From: Parabacteroides gordonii MS-1 = DSM 23371
GTDB lineage: Bacteria; Bacteroidota; Bacteroidia; Bacteroidales; Tannerellaceae
Reading direction: 5' to 3'
Assembly: GCF_000969825.1 (NCBI RefSeq)
Contig: NZ_KQ033920.1
Location: forward strand, 857,672 to 921,671
DNA length: 64,000 bases
Every line of letters starts with the position of its first letter. Within the stretch, counting starts at the first letter, position 1. This document shows, piece after piece, positions 54,626-63,559 of this stretch. The notes under the pieces were generated by a model. That model did no database searches and was not told the DNA's origin. It saw nothing but the letters and a program-made list of their open reading frames with translations. Made by a program: the position numbers and the translations under genes.

Positions 54626-55696
54626 CTAATTTTTTTTTCGATTGATTATATTATTTGTTGTTTCGGGTAATAATTGATCCGGATCAGGCAGATCCCGGTC
54701 ATATCCCCAAAAGAATAGCCATAGATATTTAAAACAGCCCGGCCAATCAGAATGGGTTCTGATTGGCTTTAACCTCGAGGTTAAAGCTATCCATTCTTTA
54801 GGACATTGAACTGCATTTTCTCTCATTCCCTGCAAATGATACCAGAACCAGCCTCCCAAAAGCATAGGAGCCTCGTACTTCATCCTTTCAATTGGGATTT
54901 TCCAGCCGGAATAAGTCGTATAAAAAGTATTCTCTGTTATACGAAAAATCAAATGGTCGGTTACTCCGTTAAACGGAAGTTTATTCAACAGATAAATTCC
55001 CCATCTCCCCTGTTTGTATCCCAGATTGATACCGGACAGAGATAATGCGTACTTATTGTTAATAATCTCTTTTAACAGATAGATTTCGTATTGCTTATCG
55101 ACCATGCTTCGAACTCCCGGTATCAATGACAGCAAATCCACTTTAAATAAGGCCGGACATTTCCTGACTGCAATCCTATATATTTTGGCATAAAACTTTA
55201 CGAGATAATTCCCAAACGATATTCTGACCATTCCCTCCTTACGATAAGCATCACAAAATCGTTTCAACTTTTCAGCAAAATAAATTTGATCGCTGTCGAT
55301 CTTCATCGCATAACGATAGGTGGCCTTTGATAAAGTATAATTATAATAATTACATAACTTATGGACGGAAGTATCGGGTAGGGAAAAAGCATCTCTCGTT
55401 TCTTCCTCTGTCAATCCGTGACAAAAGACCGGAGGAGCATAATAATATACTTTGATCTTATCCGGATACTGTCGTTGTTTTTGCCGGATAAGATCAGGAG
55501 CATTATCCGTACAGTCCTGATAGCAGATTATCAGTTCATCCAGCGCAGTAATACAAGAGTCGATACAATCCGATAAAAACTCTGCATCGTTTTTTACGCG
55601 AAGCAGTCCCGATACACCGATAGGACGCTCTTTCTTCAGAAAAGACATATCCACCAAGTAATCCTCACTATTATAATACCCGACCATATTATTCAT
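54626..55696 (-). CDS. GT-A type glycosyltransferase-like protein
   Basis: 356 residues. GVSGLLRVKNDAEFLSDCID, ELIICYQDCTDNAP and the DxD in AMKIDSDQIYF indicate a GT2-like nucleotide-sugar transferase, though the family name is uncertain. C-terminus Trp-rich (WFWYHLQGM, DWPGCFKYLWLFFWGYD). It holds two adjoining palindromes at 54742-54787. Paralogous to the broken gene at 56782-57950. ATG 55687 is an alternative start that avoids overlap with the gene upstream. Confidence 0.75.
   Translation of the reverse strand: MNNMVGYYNSEDYLVDMSFLKKERPIGVSGLLRVKNDAEFLSDCIDSCITALDELIICYQDCTDNAPDLIRQKQRQYPDKIKVYYYAPPVFCHGLTEEETRDAFSLPDTSVHKLCNYYNYTLSKATYRYAMKIDSDQIYFAEKLKRFCDAYRKEGMVRISFGNYLVKFYAKIYRIAVRKCPALFKVDLLSLIPGVRSMVDKQYEIYLLKEIINNKYALSLSGINLGYKQGRWGIYLLNKLPFNGVTDHLIFRITENTFYTTYSGWKIPIERMKYEAPMLLGGWFWYHLQGMRENAVQCPKEWIALTSRLKPIRTHSDWPGCFKYLWLFFWGYDRDLPDPDQLLPETTNNIINRKKN
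54742..54787. repeat. Two abutting palindromes in a glycosyltransferase gene
   Basis: 11 bp arms GCCAATCAGAA/TTCTGATTGGC (54742-54752, 54757-54767, loop TGGG) and a perfect 22 bp palindrome centred on CTCGAG (54766-54787). Includes GATTGGCTTTAACC, close to GATTGGCTTTAGCC of the 58 kb repeat. Confidence 0.9.
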
Positions 55697-56846
55697 TTAC
55701 TATCCTCAGATTTTCACGGGCCAGCCTCGGATTCTGCGGAAGGGATTTATGGAAATAAGAAGTTGCCGTTTCTTTATCGCCATCCATCAATGACAATACG
55801 CCCAGATTATTGTAAGCACGCTGATCTCCTCCGACCTGATTGAAAAAGTAACGGGCAGACTCTTTATCCCCCTGTGACAAAGCGGCTGCGGCAGCATTCA
55901 ACTGAACGACAGCACACGAAGGATAGGTATATGCGGCCAGTTCATATACCTCACGATATTGATCCGTCCCCGGACGGTATAGGGAAGCAGTACGAAGAAA
56001 ATCTGTCAAAGAGACTTTTTCCGGTTCATTGTAAATCTGTTCTATCAACAGAGCTTTGTCGGTAGAAAGAATCTGTGACTCCGCTTCTACCGTAAGTTCC
56101 ATGCGACGCAAACGACCGAAGAAACTCTTTTCAATGTCTTTATAGACAGCTCCGTTATCCATTGCACGGATCTGTTTACGGCGGCTGTCGGGATCGTCCG
56201 TCAGTTGGAAAATTGCCAGTACACGGCTACTATACTTCTTATCCGATTTAGCAATGAGTTCTTTCAAACCGTCCCAATCCTCACCTACCCAATCGACTGT
56301 TACAAGGCCATTATCGGGCAAATTGAATTGCTTCAGTAAGTAGGTCTTGAATTGGATGGAACGGTTTCCAGCCAAGCGTTCGTTTTCTTTCGTGCCACCA
56401 TCGGGAGAGGCATAGCCGGTGATACGGATTTTTGTAATACCACCGTCGCCGGATTGTAGAAGAGGCTTTAGATGTTCGCCCAGCTTTACCAATTCAGCTT
56501 GGTTATTGCCATATTTGGGATTGACCGATACACCCCCTGCCGGATAATCGACATAAACGGAAATATTCTGAGAAACTATCTTTGGAGCCAGTTCTTCATC
56601 CGGTGTGATATAGTTGATCATCCGGTTGTAAACGGATTGGGCATCGATCTGTAACTGGGGAATCAGGATACTCCTCGCCGGCTGTCCGACCGGATTGATT
56701 ATCTTATTTTTATCACCTGAAGCAGTTTGTTCCTGACGTGCCACTTCATAAACATCGTTTGTAACTGCTTGCTTCTGTGTATTACAAGCCGGTAGAACCG
56801 CCAGCAAACCAAAGCCGGCTATTCCTTCTAAAATTCTTTTTCGCAT
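55689..56846 (-). CDS. OmpA-like lipoprotein with C-terminal TPR part
   Basis: 385 residues. Lipobox LAVLPAC, beta-rich N-terminal part, OmpA-like segment ITGYASPDGGTKENERLAGN (~160-180) and TPR-like C-terminus (YNNLGVLSLMDGDKETATSY). Resembles DUF3868/OmpA-type proteins associated with fimbriae. Oddly, it lies between two paralogous glycosyltransferase genes; its first 65 bp overlap the tail of the upstream one and its end overlaps the next by 8 bp. Confidence 0.75.
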   Translation of the reverse strand: MRKRILEGIAGFGLLAVLPACNTQKQAVTNDVYEVARQEQTASGDKNKIINPVGQPARSILIPQLQIDAQSVYNRMINYITPDEELAPKIVSQNISVYVDYPAGGVSVNPKYGNNQAELVKLGEHLKPLLQSGDGGITKIRITGYASPDGGTKENERLAGNRSIQFKTYLLKQFNLPDNGLVTVDWVGEDWDGLKELIAKSDKKYSSRVLAIFQLTDDPDSRRKQIRAMDNGAVYKDIEKSFFGRLRRMELTVEAESQILSTDKALLIEQIYNEPEKVSLTDFLRTASLYRPGTDQYREVYELAAYTYPSCAVVQLNAAAAALSQGDKESARYFFNQVGGDQRAYNNLGVLSLMDGDKETATSYFHKSLPQNPRLARENLRIVNE

Positions 56847-57950
56847 GATTTATTAATTCTTTTGAATATTCTTTATTATCTGGTATAAACAATTCTTCAG
56901 GTTTGGGTAAATCACTTCGATATGCCCACCAGAACAACCAGGTTCTTTTCATAAGTCCAGGCCAGTGAGCAGATCTGCTCACTGGCTTCAGTTTCGGAAC
57001 TGAAGCTATCCACTCTTTAGGGTATTGGGGCATACAACTTCTCATTCCCTGTAAATGATACCAGAGCCAATCACTCTTTAGCATTGTTTTATTATACCGC
57101 ATAAGTTCAATCGGTATTTTCCAGTCCAGAAAAGTTATATAAAAAGTATCTTCTGTTATTTCAAATATTAAAGAGTCCATCATCCCGTTGAAGGGCAATT
57201 TATCTAAAACATAAATACCCCATTTTCCTTATTCATACCCCATATTTATGCCGGACATCGACAAGGCATATTTATGATTTATAATTGTTTTGATCTGATA
57301 ATCCGTATATTTTTTAGCGATTAGACGACGGGTAAAAGGTATATAGGATAATATATCCAAATAATAAAAATAGACACATTTACTAATTATATGGTAATAG
57401 CACTTCGCATAATATCCAATCAAGTAATCACTCAACGACATTTTAACGGTTCTTCTCTCCGGTAAGCATCGCAATACAATTTCAGTTTTTCGGTAAAATA
57501 AATCTGATCACTGTCTATTTTCATAGCATACCGATAAGTAGCTTTCGACAGAGTATAATTATAATAATTACAGAGTTTATGAACAGAATCATCTGGAAGA
57601 GAAAAAGCATATGCCAGTTCTTCGTCCGTCAGATTATGGCAATAAACGGGAGGAGCATAAAAATAGGCCTTAATTTTATCCGGATATTGCTGCTGCTTTT
57701 CATGAATAATATTCGGTGCATTATCCGTACATTCCTGATAGCAGATGATCAGTTCATCCAAAGCACCGATACAGGAGTCGATACAATCCGTTAAGAACTC
57801 AGCATCATTTTTTACACGCAACAATTCGGATACTCCAATCGGACGCTCTTTCTTCAGAAAAGACATATCCACATAATAATCTGCACTATTGTAAGCACCT
57901 TTACTGCAAAGAGGACAGGTGCATTCGATTTGTTTTTTATTTTCACACAT
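56782..57950 (-). pseudogene. Broken glycosyltransferase, paralogue of 54626-55696
   Basis: N-terminus at 57950 (MCENKKQIECTCPLC...). Frame lost at ~57451-57454, where GAAGAACC in place of GAAGGAACC fits a one-base deletion. It then resumes, hits TAA at 57229-57231 (paralogue has Gln), continues to 57198-56782 and ends in a foreign tail inside the OmpA-like gene because the original stop is gone. Palindromes at 56961-57006 lie at the position equivalent to those of the intact paralogue. Non-functional unless it is corrected. Confidence 0.85.
56961..57006. repeat. Two abutting palindromes in the broken glycosyltransferase
   Basis: Perfect 26 bp palindrome (56961-56986, centre AGA/TCT) and GCTTCAGTT/AACTGAAGC arms (56985-56993, 56998-57006). 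Same place as 54742-54787 in the paralogue but different bases, with paired changes kept complementary. Confidence 0.9.
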
Positions 57951-58100
57951 GTTTATTGAATATCGAAAGATACTTTATTTTTCTGTATCAAAGATGAAAA
58001 ATCAGCAGGATTAAGGGTTGGTATTAATTTTGAAAGTTAAGGATTTTACTTTTTCTCAAATGAAGTACTTCTGAATTTGGCAGTTATTTTCAATGTTGAA

Positions 58101-58149
58101 TGTTCAGTTCTTGACAGTTTTAAATGTTTCAATTCTTGACAGATGTGAA
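58101..58149. repeat. Two ~25 bp direct repeats
   Basis: Units at 58101-58124 and 58125-58149 share TGTT(T)CA(G/A)TTCTTGACAG. No gene visible. Confidence 0.5.
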
Positions 58150-58161
58150 TGTAGTGTCGTT

Positions 58162-58343
58162 GTCTTCATGGCTTTAGCCTCGTTTCAATTGCCGTCAGTT
58201 TTAACTGACGGTTGGGTAATCTCTACTATGATTGGCTTTAGCCAAATTTCTTTTAACTTTGGCTAAAGCCATGAAAAACAACATCATCTGAACCGTCGGT
58301 TAAAACCGACGGCAATTGAAACGAGGCTAAAGCCATGGAAGAC
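58162..58343. repeat. REP-like nested inverted repeat
   Basis: Arms 58162-58213 and 58291-58343 match over ~52 bp with one indel and two substitutions. Each contains a CCGTC(A/G)GTTTTAAC(T/C)GACGG hairpin whose change is compensated. Between them a second pair TGGCTTTAGCCAAA / TTTGGCTAAAGCCA. It fills most of the 440 bp gap 57951-58391, which has no gene. Confidence 0.85.
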
Positions 58344-58391
58344 ACAGATACTATAATAAGTTCACATCCTAGTTTCGAGCCTCACATTCTT

Positions 58392-59111
58392 CTAGTTTCG
58401 AGTCTCATATTTCCTATTTTTCAAATAATCCTTCAACTTCCGATATTCATCTTCATATCCGAAAGCAATAAAGTCTTTTTTATATTTCCGGTATACGAGC
58501 CAAGCCGTAAAAGGGGTATAATAATCCATCCAGTTTCGATCAGTAAGGGAGGCAGCCCGATTACTATGAGACAACGGCAATAAATTGAAACGCTCACGAA
58601 TCGACTTATACTCTTCATTCATATGTTCCACTTTTCCTGTAAAATCAACCAGACATCGACCCTTTTTATCATATATCAGGTTGTATTGTCTAACAAAATG
58701 AGCTTCAGCCTGCTCATTAGGAATTAAGTAAATTCTTATGATAAACTGATTAAAATTGCGCACCTCCAACAAATTTCTGAATCCTTCCCAACAAGGATCA
58801 CCAGGATGTTGGATACATTTATCCTCAAAGCAGGAAACCAAACGTTCATAAGGATTCCGTACAAATGTAAACTTATAGTAATCATTCATTTCAGCAGACA
58901 GCTCTCTCACAGAAGGTACATATGCATGAATATTCTGCCGCTCTCCAAACATTGATTTCTTGATCGAAGTACATGCGACTTTAGGATTATTGAGATAGAC
59001 TAATTTTCTATCCACATCATAAATAAAATCTCTAAAAAATACTTTTTCTGCTCTACTGTATTTTTTGTACAAAAAGATAAGCTCTCTAATGCATTTATAA
59101 ACATTCCTCAT
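58392..59111 (-). CDS. Sulfotransferase family 2 protein
   Basis: 239 residues. PAPS-binding NNPKVACTSIKKS (~41-53) and FVRNPYERLVS (~83-93), then DFTGKVEHMNEEY, as in carbohydrate sulfotransferases (Sulfotransfer_2). No signal peptide; a cytoplasmic enzyme acting on lipid-linked sugars is inferred. Second sulfotransferase of the locus. Confidence 0.85.
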   Translation of the reverse strand: MRNVYKCIRELIFLYKKYSRAEKVFFRDFIYDVDRKLVYLNNPKVACTSIKKSMFGERQNIHAYVPSVRELSAEMNDYYKFTFVRNPYERLVSCFEDKCIQHPGDPCWEGFRNLLEVRNFNQFIIRIYLIPNEQAEAHFVRQYNLIYDKKGRCLVDFTGKVEHMNEEYKSIRERFNLLPLSHSNRAASLTDRNWMDYYTPFTAWLVYRKYKKDFIAFGYEDEYRKLKDYLKNRKYETRN

Positions 59112-59147
59112 AAATTCTGTTTTTATACTATTTCAAAAACCTTTATT

Positions 59148-59349
59148 TTATAATCCTGCCAATAACCGAACATGACGCCAGAAAACCATCATTTTCTCCA
59201 ACTCACAATGATAAAATCCCTCAAAACTATTTCCATACGGCCAAAAAGGAGCCTGCATCTTTTCCAGGTAGGCCGTGTTCAATTTTCGGCCAGATGATAA
59301 AATAATCCATCAATCTGTAAGGTATTTTCTTTGCCATATCATACTTCAT
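59148..59349 (-). pseudogene. Frameshifted small gene remnant
   Basis: In the 334 bp gap after the DUF4248 gene. Frame 1 from ATG 59349 gives MKYDMAKKIPYRLMDYFIIW; frame 2 then gives YLEKMQAPFWPYGNSFEGFY through to TAA 59148-59150. Protein-like in both, so a frameshift remnant is likely. Family not recognised. The rest of 59112-59445 shows nothing. Confidence 0.35.
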
Positions 59350-59445
59350 TTTATATTTTCACTAACTCTTTCGGGTAGCAATCATACAAGGATGAATATT
59401 TAAACCGAATGTACTGTCTAATTTTAATTCTTCGTTTTCTATTTC

Positions 59446-59688
59446 CTAAGGCTCTCCCAGAAAGCAGACAATCTGCCGTACCTGCAAAGGGGTGAACTTA
59501 CGTTGGCCTTTGTGCCAACCGGCTTCTGTGAGAGCGGCTGTCAGATGGGGATTATGATTGATCCAGCGTTTTAATGACTGAGCAGCCGATCCTGGCTGCA
59601 AATCCGGATTATACAATAAACCTAACTCTGTAAATCCATAACTCTTGATGGGGAATTTTTCTTCTCCGGGATAATCACTTGCTTTCAT
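59446..59688 (-). CDS. DUF4248 family protein
   Basis: 80 residues. FPIKSYGFTELGLLYNPDL, SLKRWINHNPHL and FTPLQVRQIVCFLGEP match the DUF4248 family, small putative DNA-binding proteins found near capsule loci and mobile elements of Bacteroides. Regulatory role inferred only. Confidence 0.8.
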   Translation of the reverse strand: MKASDYPGEEKFPIKSYGFTELGLLYNPDLQPGSAAQSLKRWINHNPHLTAALTEAGWHKGQRKFTPLQVRQIVCFLGEP

Positions 59689-59858
59689 AATGGTTGTTCC
59701 TTTATTGATTTATATGCTATAAATTTACTGAAAAGGCTTCATATATACAAACTTTATCACAATTCATTTCATTGTTTTTCAATGAGTACACAATCATCTT
59801 TCATCTTATTGTTCAGTGCCGTTCATAACCGTTATTTTGTTCACCTGCACACTCTCAT

Positions 59859-60626
59859 CTATCCTGCATAATGATTAATAACACCCATTTTCTTTAGAAA
59901 TAAATAGACCAACTTTTCATAGGCCAGACGACACTCAATCCAGGAATGAGGTAATAATCTTTTTCTTCCCGGAATAGTTCTTTCCTCCTGAATTGACGTA
60001 CTGAATTTATCCCATTGCTGAACGACAACCGAAGGAAACAAAGAATAAATATGAGCACCCCACTTACGAAACAAATGCCAATCATCTGCTACCCAAAAAT
60101 AAGGAGGTTTCTTTTGTAAAAATAATCGGGCAGCACTTTTATTTAATAAATAAGCAGTTGTAAACAATGCACTATAAACAGCATACAAATCATATTTACC
60201 ATAAAAAGAAGAGTTACTTCCAATAGATTCGAAATCTGCATGCAACAACAAAACAACCGGGTCAGAACTATTCATAAATTCCATTACAGATTTTATAAAA
60301 AACGCTGAAAAAACATCATCTTTGATGTAGGCATCATCTTCAAGGATCAATGCAAACTCATATTCAGACTCTAACAGAAGTTTATAACAATTCCTATGAC
60401 TCAAAGTACAACCTATCTCACCGGGAAGTAGAGTCCGTCCATAATATTTACGAAATTTATTTTTATCGAACAGACGGTCTTTTTCATTATCAGACAATAT
60501 TTTTCCATAAATAGCTTTTACCATTTCAACATCCAGACAAGGATATTTTACAGTTTCCGCCAAAATGTTTTTTCTCCGTTCATGTTCCTGCGGAAGATTT
60601 ATGATATATGTTTTTATCTGCTCCAT
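59859..60626 (-). CDS. GT25 family glycosyltransferase
   Basis: 255 residues from MEQIKTYIINLPQEHERRK at 60626. GEIGCTLSHRNCYKLLLES, FALILEDDAYI and VADDWHLF are GT25 signatures. Second GT25 of the locus. Five bases after the ABC transporter gene. Confidence 0.85.
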   Translation of the reverse strand: MEQIKTYIINLPQEHERRKNILAETVKYPCLDVEMVKAIYGKILSDNEKDRLFDKNKFRKYYGRTLLPGEIGCTLSHRNCYKLLLESEYEFALILEDDAYIKDDVFSAFFIKSVMEFMNSSDPVVLLLHADFESIGSNSSFYGKYDLYAVYSALFTTAYLLNKSAARLFLQKKPPYFWVADDWHLFRKWGAHIYSLFPSVVVQQWDKFSTSIQEERTIPGRKRLLPHSWIECRLAYEKLVYLFLKKMGVINHYAG

Positions 60627-60631
60627 ATTTT

Positions 60632-62365
60632 TCAGATAACTGATCCGTGTAAATTTGAAATATCTATAATTTTTCGACAGATATCTAACGATTCCGGACG
60701 ATGAGATATGATCAATAAAGTCAAATCCGGACATTCTTCCGACAACTTGATTATAGATTCGTTAATACTATGTTCGGTGTTTTCATCCAATGAAGAAGTA
60801 GCTTCGTCAAACATAAGAATATCTACTTTTTTATACAGAGCACGTGCTATACCCAAACGTTGACGCTGGCCTCCCGACAATAGACTTCCTCCTTCTCCGA
60901 CCGATGTGTGGATACCTTCAGGTAAAGTCCTCACAAAACGATCCAGCGATGCCAAACGTAAAACCCGATCTATCCGCTCCATATCCGGGTTATTATTGTC
61001 TAGTCCCATAACAATATTGTCTAGCAATGATCCTTCTATCATAAACAGTTGTTGTGATACATACCCGATCCTACTTCGCCATGCTGTCAACTTATCGGCA
61101 GACAAAGCGACTCCGTCTATATAAATACCTCCCGAATCCGGTTTCAGGAATCCCAGTATCAGATGAAATAAAGTAGACTTTCCACAACCGGATTCGCCCC
61201 GGAACCCAATAAAATCTCCTTTATTGATCACCAAAGAGTATTGATTGAATACTTGTTTTTCCTTACCATACGAGAAACTGAGATCGCGGATATCGATAGA
61301 ATGCCGGAATTCAATCGGATTTTGCTCTGTTGTTCCGTTATAAGCCAGATCCGATTCAAGATCAGACAATACATTGAATGCAAATGTATTTCCTCTTATA
61401 TTGAACAGATATCCGGTACTTCGTATAATACCCGGCAACACCCGGTAAACAGCAATGGCAAACACTCCGACAATCATTCCCAGAGTCGGGAACTCAAACA
61501 ATTGCGTAGCTATGATCAAAACAACTAGAGAGCAGATAATTGCAACTTCTAAAACCTTCTGCAAGGAATTATTCAATAATAAATTACGTACCTGTATAAA
61601 GTTTTGCTCATTTAATAAACTGGAAAACCGCGCGATACTTTCCGAAAAAGTGTTACTCATTTCCATGTCCGTAAATCCGATAAAAGTCTGTTGCAGCAAT
61701 TTCCCTTTTTGAGGTGCCAACAAATAAAGTTTTTCTCCATATAGTTTTATCCGAGAACGGGAATAGCGGTAATAAACTAACGTGATCGGGACAAACGTCA
61801 ACACGACCAATAAAAATACATACACATTGAAAGTAATCAATCCAACCAGTATAGAAATTGTAACTAATATCTCACACGTTAGCTGCGTAAAAGGAACAAA
61901 ATAGCCCTGAATCACGTTAGTTGCAACACTGTTAACCTGGTTAATTAATTTATGGCTGTTATTCTGTTTGATAAACAAATACCCTTTGGCATAATAGCAC
62001 CGGTATAACCGGATGGATAAGTAGGAAGATATCGAAAATAACCGTTGATTCTGCCTATACTGCAACCAGGTCGATAAACCTACACGAAAGATTGAAAAAA
62101 GCAAAACCAACCCACAAACGAAGAATACAAAAGAACTGGAGTTTTCGAACCCAGCCCAATTATAGAATAAAGCCAAATAATGATTTTCCAGCAATGTCTT
62201 TTCGTTCAACACCAATAATAAAACAGGCAATAAAACACCTGTACCTAACAAATCCAAAACAGACATGAGAAAGACGGACATGCCAACGCCCCATAAACGC
62301 AATCTGTATGAATGCGGTAATAAGTTGTACAAACGCACTATCTCCAAAGGTATCAATCGTACCAT
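60632..62365 (-). CDS. ABC transporter, flippase type (TMD-NBD fusion)
   Basis: 577 residues. Six membrane helices (~residues 20-320), then the ATPase: Walker A GESGCGKST, signature LLSGGQRQRLGIARAL, Walker B VDILMFDEATSSLD, H-loop ISHRPES. Like PglK/MsbA exporters, it would flip a lipid-linked oligosaccharide; no separate Wzx flippase is seen in the window. Three bases after the polymerase-like gene. Confidence 0.9.
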   Translation of the reverse strand: MVRLIPLEIVRLYNLLPHSYRLRLWGVGMSVFLMSVLDLLGTGVLLPVLLLVLNEKTLLENHYLALFYNWAGFENSSSFVFFVCGLVLLFSIFRVGLSTWLQYRQNQRLFSISSYLSIRLYRCYYAKGYLFIKQNNSHKLINQVNSVATNVIQGYFVPFTQLTCEILVTISILVGLITFNVYVFLLVVLTFVPITLVYYRYSRSRIKLYGEKLYLLAPQKGKLLQQTFIGFTDMEMSNTFSESIARFSSLLNEQNFIQVRNLLLNNSLQKVLEVAIICSLVVLIIATQLFEFPTLGMIVGVFAIAVYRVLPGIIRSTGYLFNIRGNTFAFNVLSDLESDLAYNGTTEQNPIEFRHSIDIRDLSFSYGKEKQVFNQYSLVINKGDFIGFRGESGCGKSTLFHLILGFLKPDSGGIYIDGVALSADKLTAWRSRIGYVSQQLFMIEGSLLDNIVMGLDNNNPDMERIDRVLRLASLDRFVRTLPEGIHTSVGEGGSLLSGGQRQRLGIARALYKKVDILMFDEATSSLDENTEHSINESIIKLSEECPDLTLLIISHRPESLDICRKIIDISNLHGSVI

Positions 62366-62368
62366 ATA

Positions 62369-63559
62369 TCACTTATTATTATTTATATTTAATACCCTAT
62401 TACATTCTGATAATAACAACCACGGAAAAAAACAAAAATAGGCGCCTCCCGCAGTTAAATGAGCTTCAAAGAAAAGATGAAAGAAAAACATAAATAACAA
62501 CGCTCCTAAAAGATATCCGTTCATCCCGATCACTTCCTTTTTATAAGAAATATATATGAACCGAATATAAGGAATGAAAAAAGAGAGAAAACCGACTAAT
62601 CCCATGGATGATAGAAAAAACAACCAGGCACTTCCTGGTTCGATCAGACCTGTCTTTGTATTCACAATACTCGATTTGGCGTACTCTGTATTTATAGTGG
62701 CAAATCCCACACCAAAAACAGGAAAAGCTTTAAATTCAATCAAACGATCATCCCAGGAGTTATCCCGCGTACTGGTTATACTACCACTCTTTACACTACT
62801 TTCCATTTTATCACGAAACCTTTTCGTTAGCGGCCACCAAATTGAAGATGTAACGGCTAATAATACAAGAATGGAAAAAAAAATCTGTAATAATGATATT
62901 ACTCGATGACGATAAATACGGCTAAGTAAAAAAATTATCCCTAAAATGCTACTGACTATAGCCGACCGGGATCCTGCAAGTAACATAATTGCAAAAGAGA
63001 TTAGAGCGATTCCTATTTCTTTATAACGGCTCGTTGCCTTATCAGATACATAAAACCGATATAAACTGTATATCAATGATATACCTCCTAATGGCCCCAT
63101 TAACATAGAGTGATTGGTAATTCCTTCAAAACCACTGATACCATTGACCTTTTCCCAACCGATACACCAGGCCCCAAAAGATATAATAACGACCCAGCGA
63201 ATAGACAATAACGTATATACAAATAGCAATCGTCTCCAAGCCAGTATTACAGGATTTATAACAAAAGGTCCTACTGTTAAAATGATAGCTAAATAAGCAA
63301 ATACCCTATACCATATCTTATAATAAGCAGGTATATCATTTACCCATACAGATAAGAAGATGACAGACAAAAAAGGTAAAAAAGTATATAAGATCGTAGC
63401 ACCGCTCCGTAAGACAAACCAGATAATAACGCCCAAAAAACTACTGTAATAAATAACATCCGGTATACTGGGCAAATAAGGAATGACCCTTGTAAGCGAA
63501 AGAAAAAGGATGTAGGGTAATGCCATACGGGCACAAAAATCAATAGAAACCCGAGTCAT
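62369..63559 (-). CDS. O-antigen polymerase/ligase-like membrane protein
   Basis: 396 residues, about ten to twelve membrane helices with a large periplasmic loop (~230-290, FRDKMESSVKSGSITSTRDN). Wzy_C-type pattern (LAGSRSAIVSSILGI, FPVFGVGFATINTEY). Either polymerises repeat units or joins them to lipid A core; not distinguishable. Overlaps the glycosyltransferase stop by four bases. Confidence 0.85.
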   Translation of the reverse strand: MTRVSIDFCARMALPYILFLSLTRVIPYLPSIPDVIYYSSFLGVIIWFVLRSGATILYTFLPFLSVIFLSVWVNDIPAYYKIWYRVFAYLAIILTVGPFVINPVILAWRRLLFVYTLLSIRWVVIISFGAWCIGWEKVNGISGFEGITNHSMLMGPLGGISLIYSLYRFYVSDKATSRYKEIGIALISFAIMLLAGSRSAIVSSILGIIFLLSRIYRHRVISLLQIFFSILVLLAVTSSIWWPLTKRFRDKMESSVKSGSITSTRDNSWDDRLIEFKAFPVFGVGFATINTEYAKSSIVNTKTGLIEPGSAWLFFLSSMGLVGFLSFFIPYIRFIYISYKKEVIGMNGYLLGALLFMFFFHLFFEAHLTAGGAYFCFFPWLLLSECNRVLNINNNK

